DNA of 64,000 nt from Thermococcus bergensis (GCF_020386975.1 NZ_JABFNK010000003.1:1-64000); one strand, 5' to 3'; counted from the stretch's first letter, positions 7,287-17,494 are shown. Translations and numbers: made by a program. The notes: generated from the letters alone by a model not told the origin.

Positions 7287-10004
7287 TCACCCCTTCTCCC
7301 TGAGCTTTATTAAAGTCCTCATTATCACTCTATCAACGTCTACTGTTTTTCCGCCCCAGCTCTTCATTGGATCTACTCCATCTTCACCGTAGCGGAACTG
7401 CACTATAATTCCAGTTGGATCCCTTACCGTTCCATCGTAGTCTACCTTGAGGTCTTGGAGTGCGTTGATCAATCTACGTTGCATGTAACCGCTCTGGGCT
7501 GTTCTAACAGCTGTATCAACGAGACCTTCCCTACCACCCATTGCGTGGAAGAAGTACTCTTGTGGAGTCAATCCACTCTTGTAGGAGTTCACGATGAAGC
7601 CCTTTGCCCTCGCTCCAAGATCTCCAGGCTTGAAGTGGCTTAACACCCTGTTTCTATAACCTCTATAAAGTCTCTTACCTCTAATCGACTGCTGTCCAAG
7701 CATAGCGGCCATCTGAGTGATGTTGAGAATCTTACCTCTTGCTCCAGTTTTGGCCATTATAACGGTATGGTTGTTCATACCCAGATACTTTTCGGCCACC
7801 TTACCTGCGTTATCTCTCGCTTCAGAAAGTACGGCCATTATCTTGCTCTCAAGGGTCTCTTCGAGGGTTTTACCGGGCAATGGTTCAAGTTCACCGTTCT
7901 TGTATGCCTCTATTAGCCTTTGAACCTTGTCCTCTGCCTCCATTATTATCTCTCTAATTCTTGCCTTCGCCTCGTCCGGAAGGTCTTCATCGTCTATTCC
8001 GGTTGTGAATCCTTTGTGAGTAATGACCCATATCGCAAGCTTTGTAACCTGATCCAAGAACTGCCTAGCCCTCTCGACACCGTACTCTCTAACTATGATG
8101 TCGAGGATCTTTCCATCCTCTCTACCGTAGGCCTTTTTGTCTATTGCACCGCTCAACAGTTTTCCATTGCGGATGTAAACAAAGCCATCTGTGGCAACCT
8201 CTCTAATCTCTTCTTCACTGGGCACCAGCTTCTCTTCAATGAGCTTTTCAATGGGTTCACATTGAGATGGATCGTCACAAAGCTTGTTGCGGTACCAGAT
8301 TGTTAGGTCATCCGGCAGCACAAGAGAGAATACTGTCTTCCCGCTCCAGTATTCGACGCCGTTTTCTACCTTATCTGGTTTTGGAAGCTCCTTCACATCA
8401 ACACCTGCAAACATCAACATCTGCTCAACTTCGTATTTCGTGAAATATGCTCCTTCCCTTGTCAGCAGATAGCCACCGGATATGTGATCTTGAATTCCAC
8501 CTATTATTGGCCCTCCGTATCTTGGGGAGAGAATGTGATTTTGTACTTCCATAAGGATCTTAGCCTCAGCTTGTGCCTCTTCCGTTTGTGGGACGTGGAG
8601 GTTCATCTCGTCTCCATCGAAATCAGCGTTATATGGAGGACAGACTGCCAAGTTAAGCCTAAATGTCTTGTAGGGCATAACCCTAACCCTATGGGCCATA
8701 ATGCTCATTCTGTGAAGGGATGGCTGTCTGTTGAAGAGAACTATGTCTCCATCGAGAAGGTGCCTCTCAACTGTCCATCCAATATCAAGCATGTTGGCTA
8801 TTGTTTCTCTATTGCTTTCCATAAGGCGGATTCTTCTTCCCTGTGGGTCTATTACATAGTTGGCTCCCGGATACTTCTCCGGACCATTGAGGATCATCTT
8901 TCTAAGCTTTTCAATGTTGAACTCGGTTACCTTTTCTGGGACTGTGAGCTCCATCGCAACGACCATTGGCACGCCAACTTCGTTTATACTTATCATTGGG
9001 TCTGGGCTGATAACAGTTCTTGCAGAGAAGTTAACACGCTTACCGCTAAGGTTCTTCCTGAATCTTCCCTCTTTACCCTTAAGTCTTTGAGCGAGCGTCT
9101 TGAGTGGTCTTCCGCTCTTGTGCTTTGCAGGTGGAATTCCGGAAGTTTCATTGTCAAAGTATGTGGTCACGTGATATTGAAGGAGATCCCATAGGTCTTC
9201 GATAATGAGCTGCGGAGCTCCAGCTTCTATGTTTTGTTTCAAACGAGCGTTAATTCTTATTATGTCAACAAGCTTGTGAGTTAAGTCGTCTTCAGCCCTT
9301 ATACCGCTTTCAAGCGTAATTGAGGGCCTTACCGTAACCGGGGGAACTGGCAAAACTGTCAAAACCATCCATTCCGGTCTTGATTTCTCGGGATCAAGAC
9401 CAAGAAGAGGTAAATCCTTATCCGGAATCTTTTCCAGTCTGTCTCTAATTTCACTTGGCATCATTCTATGCCTATACTCATTTCCTTCCTCGTCTCTTCT
9501 TATCTCCCAGTATATTGTGGGTCTTTCGAACTTTATTTGATATTGGGGAGCACCGCAGTGTGGACAGACCATTCTTTCCTTTGCCTTTTTGTGTATCTCT
9601 GATATTAGAGCATCTATCTCGCTCTTCCTAGCTTCATTTACATTGAACTTTGTCATATATTCCTCTATTTCTTCATCGGTTAATCTAATTCTTCCGCATT
9701 CCCTACAAGTACTTTCAAGGATTCTGTATATCGTCTTTGCAAACCCTACGTGAATGACGGGCCTCGCGAGTTCTATATGTCCAAAATGTCCAGGACATTC
9801 TTTGTAATTTGCTCCACAGGTCTCACATCTAAGGTTTGGATCTATAACACCAAGCCTTCTATCCATTAATCCACCGTCAATTGGATAACCGTCCTCTGAG
9901 TATGTATCTGGCACAGTTATCTCAGCAGCGCTCATCTTCCTAATCTCTTGAGGAGACAATATACCAAATTCAATGCTTCCGATAACCTTTTTCATTGAGT
10001 GCAT
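7287..10004 (-). CDS. rpoA1: DNA-directed RNA polymerase subunit A'
   Basis: 905 residues, N-terminal two thirds of the largest subunit. The active-site magnesium motif NADFDGDEMNLH is intact. The N-terminal zinc site is seen as CETCGANYKECPGHFGH, and additional zinc-type pairs CRECG and CPHCG follow. The first ATG (10004) sits 7 bases after GAGGGTG at the end of rpoB, favouring it over the ATG three codons later. Gap to rpoB is four bases, showing tight operon packing. Confidence 0.98.
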   Translation of the reverse strand: MHSMKKVIGSIEFGILSPQEIRKMSAAEITVPDTYSEDGYPIDGGLMDRRLGVIDPNLRCETCGANYKECPGHFGHIELARPVIHVGFAKTIYRILESTCRECGRIRLTDEEIEEYMTKFNVNEARKSEIDALISEIHKKAKERMVCPHCGAPQYQIKFERPTIYWEIRRDEEGNEYRHRMMPSEIRDRLEKIPDKDLPLLGLDPEKSRPEWMVLTVLPVPPVTVRPSITLESGIRAEDDLTHKLVDIIRINARLKQNIEAGAPQLIIEDLWDLLQYHVTTYFDNETSGIPPAKHKSGRPLKTLAQRLKGKEGRFRKNLSGKRVNFSARTVISPDPMISINEVGVPMVVAMELTVPEKVTEFNIEKLRKMILNGPEKYPGANYVIDPQGRRIRLMESNRETIANMLDIGWTVERHLLDGDIVLFNRQPSLHRMSIMAHRVRVMPYKTFRLNLAVCPPYNADFDGDEMNLHVPQTEEAQAEAKILMEVQNHILSPRYGGPIIGGIQDHISGGYLLTREGAYFTKYEVEQMLMFAGVDVKELPKPDKVENGVEYWSGKTVFSLVLPDDLTIWYRNKLCDDPSQCEPIEKLIEEKLVPSEEEIREVATDGFVYIRNGKLLSGAIDKKAYGREDGKILDIIVREYGVERARQFLDQVTKLAIWVITHKGFTTGIDDEDLPDEAKARIREIIMEAEDKVQRLIEAYKNGELEPLPGKTLEETLESKIMAVLSEARDNAGKVAEKYLGMNNHTVIMAKTGARGKILNITQMAAMLGQQSIRGKRLYRGYRNRVLSHFKPGDLGARAKGFIVNSYKSGLTPQEYFFHAMGGREGLVDTAVRTAQSGYMQRRLINALQDLKVDYDGTVRDPTGIIVQFRYGEDGVDPMKSWGGKTVDVDRVIMRTLIKLREKG

Positions 10005-10008
10005 AGCT

Positions 10009-13000
10009 CTACACCCTCTCCTTGAGTTTTAATGATGGTCTAATAACCATGGCCTTTATCTCATCCAACAACAACTTGAATGCATAGCTTATCTCTACCT
10101 TGCTTATCTTCTCCTCTTCTCCACAGACTGGACAGTAAACCTTATCCCTACGCTTGTCCTCAATTGCTAAATGTCCACAGCTCTCACATACCCAGACCTC
10201 GGTTTTATCGCTCTCCTCCAGCAGTCTTTCTACTAGGAGCATCGATGCACCGTGTCCAATGAGAACGTCACGCTCCATTTCACCGAATCTGAGACCACCC
10301 TCTCTTGCTCTACCCTCTGTTGGCTGCTTGGTGAGAACCTGTACTGGACCTCTTGAACGTGCGTGTAGCTTATCTGCTACCATGTGGTGGAGTCTCTGGT
10401 AGTAGATAACACCGACAAATATGTCTGCCTCAAGCCTTCTTCCGGTTATTCCATCGTACATGACTTCCCTTCCGTTGTGTCTGAAGCCAAGCTCCTCAAG
10501 TTCTTTTCTAAGCTTTTCTTCTGGCTCTCCGATGAAAGCTGTTCCGTCTATTCTTCTTCCCTTAAGTGAAGCAACTTTCCCGCCTATTGCTTCGATAAGC
10601 TGTCCGATGGTCATACGGCTTGGGATACCGTGTGGGTTGACTATTAAATCTGGAACTATTCCGCTCTCTGTCCATGGCATGTCCTCTTGAGGCATTATAA
10701 GCCCGATAACACCCTTCTGTCCGTGCCTTGAAGCAAATTTGTCACCAAGCTCTGGAATTCTAAGGTCTCTAACCGTTACCTTAACGAGCTTTGTTCCATC
10801 TCCTGTTTCAGTCAGTATAACCTTGTCAACTACTCCCTCTTCTCCAGGTCTCATAGTTATGCTTGTCTCTCTCCTTCCTTGAAGTATGCCAGCGCCTAGT
10901 CCCGCCTGCTCTTCAAGGAACCTCGGTGGTGAAGTTCTCGCAACCAAGACATCCTTTCCTCCTACTTTTGATTCTGGGAAAATTATACCGTCTTCATCAA
11001 GGTGTCTGTAGTACTTTTCACCAAGGAATCCTCTAACGGTTGGATCTGGAATTTCGAACTTATCTGTCTGTCCACCCATGTATTTCTTCTCTTCAGCCTC
11101 GTAAGTTCTAAAGAACGTTGACCTCGCAAGTCCTCTCTCGATAGAGGCTTTGTTCATAATAACCGCATCTTCCATGTTGTATCCACCGTAACTGAGAACC
11201 GCAACTACAAAGTTTTGACCTGCTGGTCTCTGCTCGAAACCTACTGCCTCCATAATCCTTGAATTAACGAGTGGAACTTGCGGGTAGTGCATGAAGTGAC
11301 CTCTCGTGTCTACTCTTATTCTAAAGTTCGCCCAGCCCAAACCAAGGCTCTGCTTGGCCATACCTGCCCCATAGGTGTTTCTTGGAGCAGCGTTGTGCTC
11401 TGGGTAGGGAACGAGCGATGCCGGCAATCCAAGTATAGCGGCAGGCAGTATCTCAAGGTGAGTGTGTTCTTCTGTAACTTCCCAAGGCCACATTGCAACA
11501 TAAGCGTTCTCTTCTTCTTCAGCGTCAAGATATTCAATTATTCCCATCCTTACGAGGTCGCTCCATTTGAGAGCTCCCTTCTTTATAGCCTCGACATGCT
11601 CCCTTGTAAGCTTAGGAACACCGTTTTCAACAATGATGAGGGGTCTTCTAACTCTACCATCATCACTGTTAATGTAAACTTCCTTAACGTCTTCATAGTA
11701 AGCAACGTTTATCACATCGCTAATTCTTCCTGCCCTTCTGTCCCCTCTGATCTTGTTTACCAAGGCAATGCCATCTTTGTATGTTCCGATAAGAACACCA
11801 TTCAAGTAGATTCTCCAGTCATCTGGGTCTGGTCTTTTCTCTTCAATATGCACTATACCAAGGTTTTCCAGGTACTCCAGGACTTCTTCCTCGGGGATGG
11901 CGGTTGTTATCTGAGACATAAGTGCAAGGTTCTTAACCAGACCACAGTTGGGACCTTCGGGAGTTTCTGTTGGACAGATTCTTCCCCAGTGAGTACCGTG
12001 AAGGTCTCTCGCCTCAAAGTGAGGTTGCTCTCTGTCCAGAGGAGATGTAACTCTTCTCAAGTGGGAGAGTGTTGACATGTAGTTAGTTCTGTCCAGAAGC
12101 TGGCTAACACCGGTTCTTCCTCCCGGCCATGCTCCAGTTGCCAAAGCGTGTTCAATTCTCTCTGTTAGCACGTCGGGTCTCACAGAGTTCCTCACGAACC
12201 TCTGGATGTCCTGGAAGGTGTATTTCTCACCCTTTCTCTGGTAGGTCTTGGTAAGCTGATACTGCATGTCCTTCACAAGCTGACCAAAGGCAACCCTAAA
12301 GAGATCCTTCAGTAGATCACCAGCAAGTTTGAGCCTCTTGTTTGCATAATGGTCTTTGTCATCTTCCCTTCTAAGCCCAAGTGAGAGTTCGATAACCTTA
12401 AGGGCCATCATTCCAAGGTAATAGGCTTTTCTTATTCTGTCTTCTGGAGAAACACCCATGTGTGGGAGAAGGTTGTTGTCAATTATGGACTGAGCCCTCT
12501 TTAACCTGTACTCCTTCGGCTGTCCTGGCAGGGCTTTCTTTCCTATGTAGTCCAGGGCTTCTTCTTGGGTCTGTATGTCACTCGCATCTTCCAAGTTGTC
12601 AAAGAGAACTTGTTGAATCTCAGGGTTGTTGCTCACGGCATCCACAATGTCCTTATCACTCTCAAGTCCAAGGGCCCTCATGACGTAAACGAACTTTATA
12701 ACACCTGGCACGTTTGGAATAGATACATAAAGTATGCCATCTTTTCTTCTCTCAACTGTTATCAAAGCTCTATAACCGTGCCTGTAGGAGAAGCACTTTG
12801 CCACATATCTGTTCTGCCTCTCGTCAGACTCTACAAGTGTTCTGTTGGGTGCCAAATCCTCGATAGATACGATAACTCTTTCAGAACCATTGATAATGAA
12901 ATATCCTCCCGGATCTTTGGGATCCTCTCCATGAGCAATCAGCTCCTCATCGCTCAAGCCGTGAAGTCTGCATATTTTTGACTTGAGCATTACGGGCAGT

Positions 13001-13365
13001 TCTCCAATCCTAACCTCGACAGGCTCCTGCTCAATGCCCTTGACAACAGGTATCATCTCCAAGAATATTGGTGCTGAGTAAGTGAGATTTCTAATTCTTG
13101 CGTCCATCGGGTAGAGTGGCTTCCTCTGCCCGTGGGCTTCTTGAAACTCTGGCTCACCTAGCCTTATCCTTCCGAATTTTATTTCGAAGTCTGGAATGTC
13201 TGGCTTAACTCCGCCAAATTCGTTAACTACTTCCTGCATTCCGTAATCAATGAAAGCGTTGTAAGAATCGAGATGCTGCCTTACAAGTCCTTTTTCGTCC
13301 CAGTAGCTTTTCATAACTTCCCAAAGATCATCTGAAGTAACCTCAACAACAGTAGGACCTCTCAT
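10009..13365 (-). CDS. rpoB: DNA-directed RNA polymerase subunit B
   Basis: 1118-residue second-largest polymerase subunit, unsplit as in Thermococcales and crenarchaea; methanogens and halophiles carry B' and B'' separately. Landmarks are the rudder/hybrid-binding region [20 protein letters not shown], the fork and wall segment [12 protein letters not shown], the [19 protein letters not shown] block, and a C-terminal zinc site [19 protein letters not shown]. Part of the operon started at rpoH. Confidence 0.98.
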   Translation of the reverse strand: MRGPTVVEVTSDDLWEVMKSYWDEKGLVRQHLDSYNAFIDYGMQEVVNEFGGVKPDIPDFEIKFGRIRLGEPEFQEAHGQRKPLYPMDARIRNLTYSAPIFLEMIPVVKGIEQEPVEVRIGELPVMLKSKICRLHGLSDEELIAHGEDPKDPGGYFIINGSERVIVSIEDLAPNRTLVESDERQNRYVAKCFSYRHGYRALITVERRKDGILYVSIPNVPGVIKFVYVMRALGLESDKDIVDAVSNNPEIQQVLFDNLEDASDIQTQEEALDYIGKKALPGQPKEYRLKRAQSIIDNNLLPHMGVSPEDRIRKAYYLGMMALKVIELSLGLRREDDKDHYANKRLKLAGDLLKDLFRVAFGQLVKDMQYQLTKTYQRKGEKYTFQDIQRFVRNSVRPDVLTERIEHALATGAWPGGRTGVSQLLDRTNYMSTLSHLRRVTSPLDREQPHFEARDLHGTHWGRICPTETPEGPNCGLVKNLALMSQITTAIPEEEVLEYLENLGIVHIEEKRPDPDDWRIYLNGVLIGTYKDGIALVNKIRGDRRAGRISDVINVAYYEDVKEVYINSDDGRVRRPLIIVENGVPKLTREHVEAIKKGALKWSDLVRMGIIEYLDAEEEENAYVAMWPWEVTEEHTHLEILPAAILGLPASLVPYPEHNAAPRNTYGAGMAKQSLGLGWANFRIRVDTRGHFMHYPQVPLVNSRIMEAVGFEQRPAGQNFVVAVLSYGGYNMEDAVIMNKASIERGLARSTFFRTYEAEEKKYMGGQTDKFEIPDPTVRGFLGEKYYRHLDEDGIIFPESKVGGKDVLVARTSPPRFLEEQAGLGAGILQGRRETSITMRPGEEGVVDKVILTETGDGTKLVKVTVRDLRIPELGDKFASRHGQKGVIGLIMPQEDMPWTESGIVPDLIVNPHGIPSRMTIGQLIEAIGGKVASLKGRRIDGTAFIGEPEEKLRKELEELGFRHNGREVMYDGITGRRLEADIFVGVIYYQRLHHMVADKLHARSRGPVQVLTKQPTEGRAREGGLRFGEMERDVLIGHGASMLLVERLLEESDKTEVWVCESCGHLAIEDKRRDKVYCPVCGEEEKISKVEISYAFKLLLDEIKAMVIRPSLKLKERV

Positions 13366-13383
13366 TTTCTCACCCCAAAAACT

Positions 13384-13632
13384 TCAGTCTTCCACAACAA
13401 TCCTATAATAGTAGTAAACCCCCGCAGTGGGACTTTTTCTCTTTATTTCTATAACATCTCCCGGCTTGGCTCCAAGAGCTTGAACTGCTGGATCGCTTGC
13501 TTTGATTTGCGGTAACTGAGAAAGCTTAATCTTGTACTTCTTAAGTAGCTCTTCCTTTTCCTCTTCGCTGAGTATTCTATGCTCGGGAACTAACACATGA
13601 TCAAATATTGTAAAGGTTTTTTTCGCCGTCAC
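13384..13632 (-). CDS. rpoH: DNA-directed RNA polymerase subunit H (RPB5 C-terminal type)
   Basis: 82-residue assembly subunit corresponding to the C-terminal domain of eukaryotic RPB5; the conserved [10 protein letters not shown] near the N-terminus and the terminal RVVED-like end YRIVVED are diagnostic. First gene of the operon, with a strong promoter at 13699-13714. The tandem IS6 pair begins only a few bases upstream of that promoter. Confidence 0.97.
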   Translation of the reverse strand: MTAKKTFTIFDHVLVPEHRILSEEEKEELLKKYKIKLSQLPQIKASDPAVQALGAKPGDVIEIKRKSPTAGVYYYYRIVVED

Positions 13633-13698
13633 AGAGAATTGCCCCCTTTAAAATTTTTAGAAGGTACACCCTCTCACTACCTCCAGCTTTCGATTGGA

Positions 13699-13714
13699 GT
13701 ATATAAGCTTTTCG
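13699..13714 (-). promoter_or_regulatory. promoter of the RNA polymerase operon
   Basis: Minus strand reads CGAAAAGC (BRE) then TTATATAC (TATA), about 68 bases upstream of the rpoH ATG. The 8-bp target repeat GTTTAGTC of the IS6 pair begins at 13718, so insertion occurred at the upstream edge of the BRE without destroying it. Confidence 0.7.
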
Positions 13715-13725
13715 TGAGTTTAGTC

Positions 13726-14506
13726 GATACTGTTAGGATAACTGGGGCATCACCTCCTGAAGCCACTCAGCAAAATCACCAGGCGGACCACCAAAACTAG
13801 AATGAATTCTGACAAAATTGTACCAGAAGGCAAACAGAAAAACAAACCTATGAACCCTTCTCCAGTCCTCACTCCTGAAATTATTCCAGAAACGCTTTGT
13901 TCTTTCCTTCAACGTCCTAAACCAGCGCTCAACACTGTTCCTCGGCCCGAAAGTCACATGCAGATAACCCAACCCCAGACTCTTAAAAGCAGACTTATAC
14001 CAGCTAGCCCTGTCAACCAGAAAGACAGGCTGCCCTTCACACGACTTTAAAACAACCAGGATGAAATCCCTGGCAACCCACCAGTTTCTAACAGTCGTAA
14101 TCCAGACTGCCAAAACTTCCTTGCTCTCAACGTCAATTGCAGCCCAGAGGAATCTTTTCTTTCCGTTGATTTTTATTACTGTTTCGTCAACTGCGATGAA
14201 GTTTCGCTGTTTTTTGACTGCGAGGATTTTTGGCTTGTAAACTGCTTCTGCGAGTTTTTGGACGGCCTCCCAGACTGTTACGTGACTGATTTTGAGGATT
14301 CTGGCGGTTTGCCGGTAACTGAGGCCTCGCAGGTATAATTCTACTCCCCTGATTTTCTTTTCTGGTGGGATTTTGTTGCGACGAAAGGGTTTTAAGGCTG
14401 AAACCACCCAGTAAATAATGGTTTCAGACTTCATGTTCCCCCTTCTTTTTCTGAAGTATTGCCAGTAACTTAAACCTGACACCCCACAGCTTATCCTAAC
14501 AGTATC
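13726..14506 (-). mobile_element. IS6-family insertion sequence, copy A (intact)
   Basis: 781 bp with terminal inverted repeats GATACTGTTAGGATAA. Flanked by the 8-base repeat GTTTAGTC at 13718-13725 and 14507-14514; the right copy is shared with the neighbouring copy B. An 8-bp duplication fits the IS6 family. Its sequence differs at many positions from copy B, so this is not a simple local duplication. Confidence 0.95.
13733..14434 (-). CDS. IS6-family transposase, copy A
   Basis: 233-residue DDE transposase with an N-terminal helix-turn-helix (YRQTARILKISHVTVWEAV) and catalytic residues in FIAVDETVIKING, FLVDRASWYKSAF and NSVERWFRTLKER. The start is the ATG at 14434, preceded by a run of G at optimal distance; a GTG start at 14482 would begin close to the terminal repeat. 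All catalytic residues are present, so the enzyme is likely active. An antisense 82-codon reading frame exists in every copy and is a codon-bias artefact. Confidence 0.93.
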   Translation of the reverse strand: MKSETIIYWVVSALKPFRRNKIPPEKKIRGVELYLRGLSYRQTARILKISHVTVWEAVQKLAEAVYKPKILAVKKQRNFIAVDETVIKINGKKRFLWAAIDVESKEVLAVWITTVRNWWVARDFILVVLKSCEGQPVFLVDRASWYKSAFKSLGLGYLHVTFGPRNSVERWFRTLKERTKRFWNNFRSEDWRRVHRFVFLFAFWYNFVRIHSSFGGPPGDFAEWLQEVMPQLS

Positions 14507-15172
14507 GTTTAGTCGATACTGTTAGGATAACTGGGGCATCACCTCCTGAAGCCATTCAGTAACATCACCAGGCGGATCACCAAAACTAGAATGAATTCTG
14601 ACAAAATTATACCAGAAGGCAAACAGAAAAACAAACCTATGAACCCTCCTCCAGTCTTTACCCCTGAAATTATTCCAGAAACGCTTCGTCCTCTCCTTCA
14701 ACGTCCTAAACCAGCGCTCAACACTGTTCCTCGGCCCGAAAGTCACATGCAGATAACCCAACCTCAAACTCTTAAAAGCAGACTTATACCAGCTCGCCCT
14801 GTCAACCAGAAAGACAGGCTGCCCTTCACACGACTTTAAAACAACCAGAATGAAATCCCTGGCAACCCACCAGTTTCTAACAGTCGTAATCCAGACTGCT
14901 AAAACTTCCTTGCTCTCAACGTCAATTGCAGCCCAGAGGTATCTTTTCTTCCCGTTGATTTTTATTACTGTTTCGTCAACTGCGATGAAGTTTCGCTGTT
15001 TTTTGACTGCGAGGATTTTTGGCTTGTAAACTGCTTCTGCGAGTTTTTGGACTGCCTCCCAGACTGTTACGTGACTGATTTTGAGTATTCTGGCGGTTTG
15101 CCGGTAACTGAGGCCTCGCAGGTATAATTCTACTCCCCTGATTTTCTTTTCTGGTGGGATTTTGTTGCGACG

Positions 15173-16041
15173 GGGCGTGTTTAGTTTCACCCCCTGTTAT
15201 TTAAACAGTATTTGACTCTGAGGAGGATTTTCAGACCATAACACATTACCCCAAGCAGGATTCGGGTTACAGTAGTCTTTTTCAGAAAACAGGGGATCCT
15301 ACTGCCAAACCACGTTGTAAACGCACCCCAGAACCCCTCATGAGGATTCCTATGCCTGTACTCTTCTTCAGAAAACACTCTATCTCTCCTCTTACTACCA
15401 AAACCACCTGGAGGGTTCTTAGTTTTCTTAACAATCGGCCGATAACCCTTTTCCACCACAGTGTTCAGAACTTTCTTTGAATCATAAGCCCCATCAGCAT
15501 AAAAATTCCCAGAACCCTCCGGCAGGAGTTCAATCAGCTCGTTCTCAGAAGTTGTGATCCTCACAGCAACCGGATACAGTAAACCCGGCAGGATTCTCGT
15601 TATTGCCTGAACTTCTATCCTGCCCTTTTTTTATTTGTGATAATGGTTGAGTCTGCTTGAGTGCTGGCGTAGGGTAATTTCTGGAGTTTTTTCAGGAGGT
15701 GGTTTGTCAGTTCTTCGAGGTTCAGCTTTTTCTCCCAGTTGTGGAGGGTTGAGTAGTGAATGTTTGCTCCGAAGAATTTTCTGCCGTAGTGCTGGGCGTC
15801 TCTGAGGGGTAGGTTGTAGTATTGTTTAAAGAGGAGTATTGCCAGTATTGTTTTTACTGGAAATTTTTTGGATTTTGGCAGGTTCTTCAGCTTTCCTTCT
15901 GATTCGAAGTCTGCTAAAACGTCAAGAATTGTGAATGCCACGCTTTCAGGGTCTTTGAGTCTGTGATCCCATCTGGGGATCACGGCAACCACCTGAAAGA
16001 ATTCGGCAAAAACCCTAATAAAGGTTACTATAAACACGCCC
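15173..16041 (-). mobile_element. IS4-like insertion sequence, nested copy 1
   Basis: 869 bp with terminal repeats GGGCGTGTTTA, flanked by a perfect 10-base duplication TGTTGCGACG (15163-15172 and 16042-16051). It lies inside the transposase gene of IS6 copy B. The coding part appears identical to the copy at 16483-17351, so both arrived recently. The 10-bp duplication and the transposase Y(2)R(3)E signature point to the IS4 superfamily; the exact subgroup is not certain. Confidence 0.93.
15187..15983 (-). CDS. IS4-like transposase, needs -1 frameshift, copy 1
   Basis: Two overlapping frames make one transposase. Frame 1 starts probably at GTG 15983 (AGGTGGT five bases upstream) and runs to a stop at 15615 just after the first catalytic Asp (QADSTIITNKK). 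Frame 2 continues with the second Asp (YADGAYDS) and the Glu in EEYRHRNPHEGFWG. They join if ribosome or polymerase slips -1 on seven A residues followed by G (15626-15632 on the plus strand as T7), giving about 265 residues. The second copy has the same arrangement, which supports programmed slippage over chance mutation. Confidence 0.8.
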
Positions 16042-16271
16042 TGTTGCGACGAAAGGGTTTTAAGGCTGAAACCACCCAGTAAATAATGGTTTCAGACTTC
16101 ATGTTCCCCCTTCTTTTTCTAAAGTACTGCCAGTAACTTAAACCTGACACCCCACAGCTTATCCTAACAGTATCGTTTAGTCTGAAAGAGAGTTTATATT
16201 GTTTGCGTAAAGTTTAAGAACTCTTTTGAGCGCCTCAATACTTCATTGACGTACTTATGTGATCATTAAAA

Positions 16272-16349
16272 TGGTGGGGCCGCCGAGATTTGAACTCGGG
16301 TCACGGGCTCCCAAAGCCCGCAGGATAGACCAAGCTACCCCACGGCCCC
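16272..16349 (-). tRNA. tRNA-Pro (UGG)
   Basis: Acceptor GGGGCCG/CGGCCCC, encoded CCA (16272-16274), anticodon loop TTTGGGA giving UGG. Follows tRNA-Thr on the same strand by 7 bases, so the two are probably one transcript. Confidence 0.95.
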
Positions 16350-16356
16350 ATTGCAA

Positions 16357-16433
16357 TGGAGCCCCGGGCGGGATTTGAACCCGCGGCCTGCGGATTACAA
16401 GTCCGCCGCCCCACCAGGCTAGGCTACCGGGGC
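16357..16433 (-). tRNA. tRNA-Thr (UGU)
   Basis: Acceptor GCCCCGG/CCGGGGC, encoded CCA (16357-16359), anticodon loop CTTGTAA giving UGU. First gene of the tRNA-Thr/tRNA-Pro unit. Confidence 0.95.
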
Positions 16434-16459
16434 ACCGAATGAAGAAAGGCTTAAGTTAG

Positions 16460-16474
16460 TATATAAACTTTTCG
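16460..16474 (-). promoter_or_regulatory. promoter of tRNA-Thr/tRNA-Pro
   Basis: Minus strand CGAAAAG (BRE) followed by TTTATATA, about 27-34 bases before the tRNA-Thr 5' end. The 10-base target repeat of the second IS4-like copy (16473-16482) overlaps the outer two bases of the BRE. Confidence 0.7.
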
Positions 16475-16482
16475 CCTAAGCA

Positions 16483-17351
16483 GGGCGTGTTTAGTTTCAC
16501 CCCCTGTTATTTAAACAGTATTTGACTCTGAGGAGGATTTTCAGACCATAACACATTACCCCAAGCAGGATTCGGGTTACAGTAGTCTTTTTCAGAAAAC
16601 AGGGGATCCTACTGCCAAACCACGTTGTAAACGCACCCCAGAACCCCTCATGAGGATTCCTATGCCTGTACTCTTCTTCAGAAAACACTCTATCTCTCCT
16701 CTTACTACCAAAACCACCTGGAGGGTTCTTAGTTTTCTTAACAATCGGCCGATAACCCTTTTCCACCACAGTGTTCAGAACTTTCTTTGAATCATAAGCC
16801 CCATCAGCATAAAAATTCCCAGAACCCTCCGGCAGGAGTTCAATCAGCTCGTTCTCAGAAGTTGTGATCCTCACAGCAACCGGATACAGTAAACCCGGCA
16901 GGATTCTCGTTATTGCCTGAACTTCTATCCTGCCCTTTTTTTATTTGTGATAATGGTTGAGTCTGCTTGAGTGCTGGCGTAGGGTAATTTCTGGAGTTTT
17001 TTCAGGAGGTGGTTTGTCAGTTCTTCGAGGTTCAGCTTTTTCTCCCAGTTGTGGAGGGTTGAGTAGTGAATGTTTGCTCCGAAGAATTTTCTGCCGTAGT
17101 GCTGGGCGTCTCTGAGGGGTAGGTTGTAGTATTGTTTAAAGAGGAGTATTGCCAGTATTGTTTTTACTGGAAATTTTTTGGATTTTGGCAGGTTCTTCAG
17201 CTTTCCTTCTGATTCGAAGTCTGCTAAAACGTCAAGAATTGTGAATGCCACGCTTTCAGGGTCTTTGAGTCTGTGATCCCATCTGGGGATCACGGCAACC
17301 ACCTGAAAGAATTCGGCAAAAACCCTAATAAAGGTTACTATAAACACGCCC
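16483..17351 (-). mobile_element. IS4-like insertion sequence, copy 2
   Basis: 869 bp with ends GGGCGTGTTTA, flanked by a perfect 10-base duplication CGCCTAAGCA (16473-16482 and 17352-17361). It sits between two divergent tRNA promoters, leaving both TATA boxes in place. Coding sequence appears identical to copy 1. Confidence 0.94.
16497..17293 (-). CDS. IS4-like transposase, needs -1 frameshift, copy 2
   Basis: Same two-frame organisation as copy 1: probable GTG start at 17293, stop of frame 1 at 16925 and continuation in the -1 frame to 16497, joined at a seven-A run (16936-16942). The catalytic D, D and E fall on both sides of the junction, so only the fused product can be active. The upstream frame reads open to 17365 through the element end and target repeat, which is accidental. 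Confidence 0.8.
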
Positions 17352-17365
17352 CGCCTAAGCACCAC

Positions 17366-17380
17366 CGTAAGATTTATAAA
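17366..17380 (+). promoter_or_regulatory. promoter of tRNA-Asn and CAU tRNA
   Basis: BRE-like CGTAAGA and TATA box TTTATAAA (17373-17380), about 31 bases before the tRNA-Asn 5' end at 17411. The IS4-like copy 2 ends 15 bases upstream. Confidence 0.65.
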
Positions 17381-17410
17381 TCCACTTATGTTCCCTATGA
17401 TTGGGTTCGT

Positions 17411-17486
17411 GCCGCCGTAGCTTAGTCGGTAGAGCGCCGGACTGTTAATCCGGTGGTCGCCCGTTCAAGTCGGGCCGGCGGCGCCA
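17411..17486 (+). tRNA. tRNA-Asn (GUU)
   Basis: Acceptor GCCGCCG/CGGCGGC, discriminator G, encoded CCA, anticodon loop CTGTTAA giving GUU. 76 bases. Confidence 0.96.
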
Positions 17487-17494
17487 GTCTTTGT

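Larger units (their letters stand above)
14522..16102 (-). pseudogene. IS6-family transposase of copy B, split by insertion
   Basis: The first 20-odd codons (near 16043-16102) are separated from the rest (14522-15172) by the IS4-like element inserted at TGTTGCGACG. Residues for all three catalytic positions are still encoded in the large piece, but the natural start is lost. A fortuitous start inside the nested element could yield a 222-residue product lacking the native N-terminus. Confidence 0.93.
14515..16174 (-). mobile_element. IS6-family insertion sequence, copy B, interrupted by IS4-like element
   Basis: Removing the nested element and one 10-base target repeat leaves 781 bp, identical in length to the other complete copies. 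Both termini are intact (GATACTGTTAGGATAA type). Flanking repeats are GTTTAGTC at 14507-14514 and 16175-16182. Sequence details (for example GATCCGCC-encoded DPPG and the spacing before the start codon) match the copy at 61701 better than copy A. Confidence 0.95.
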
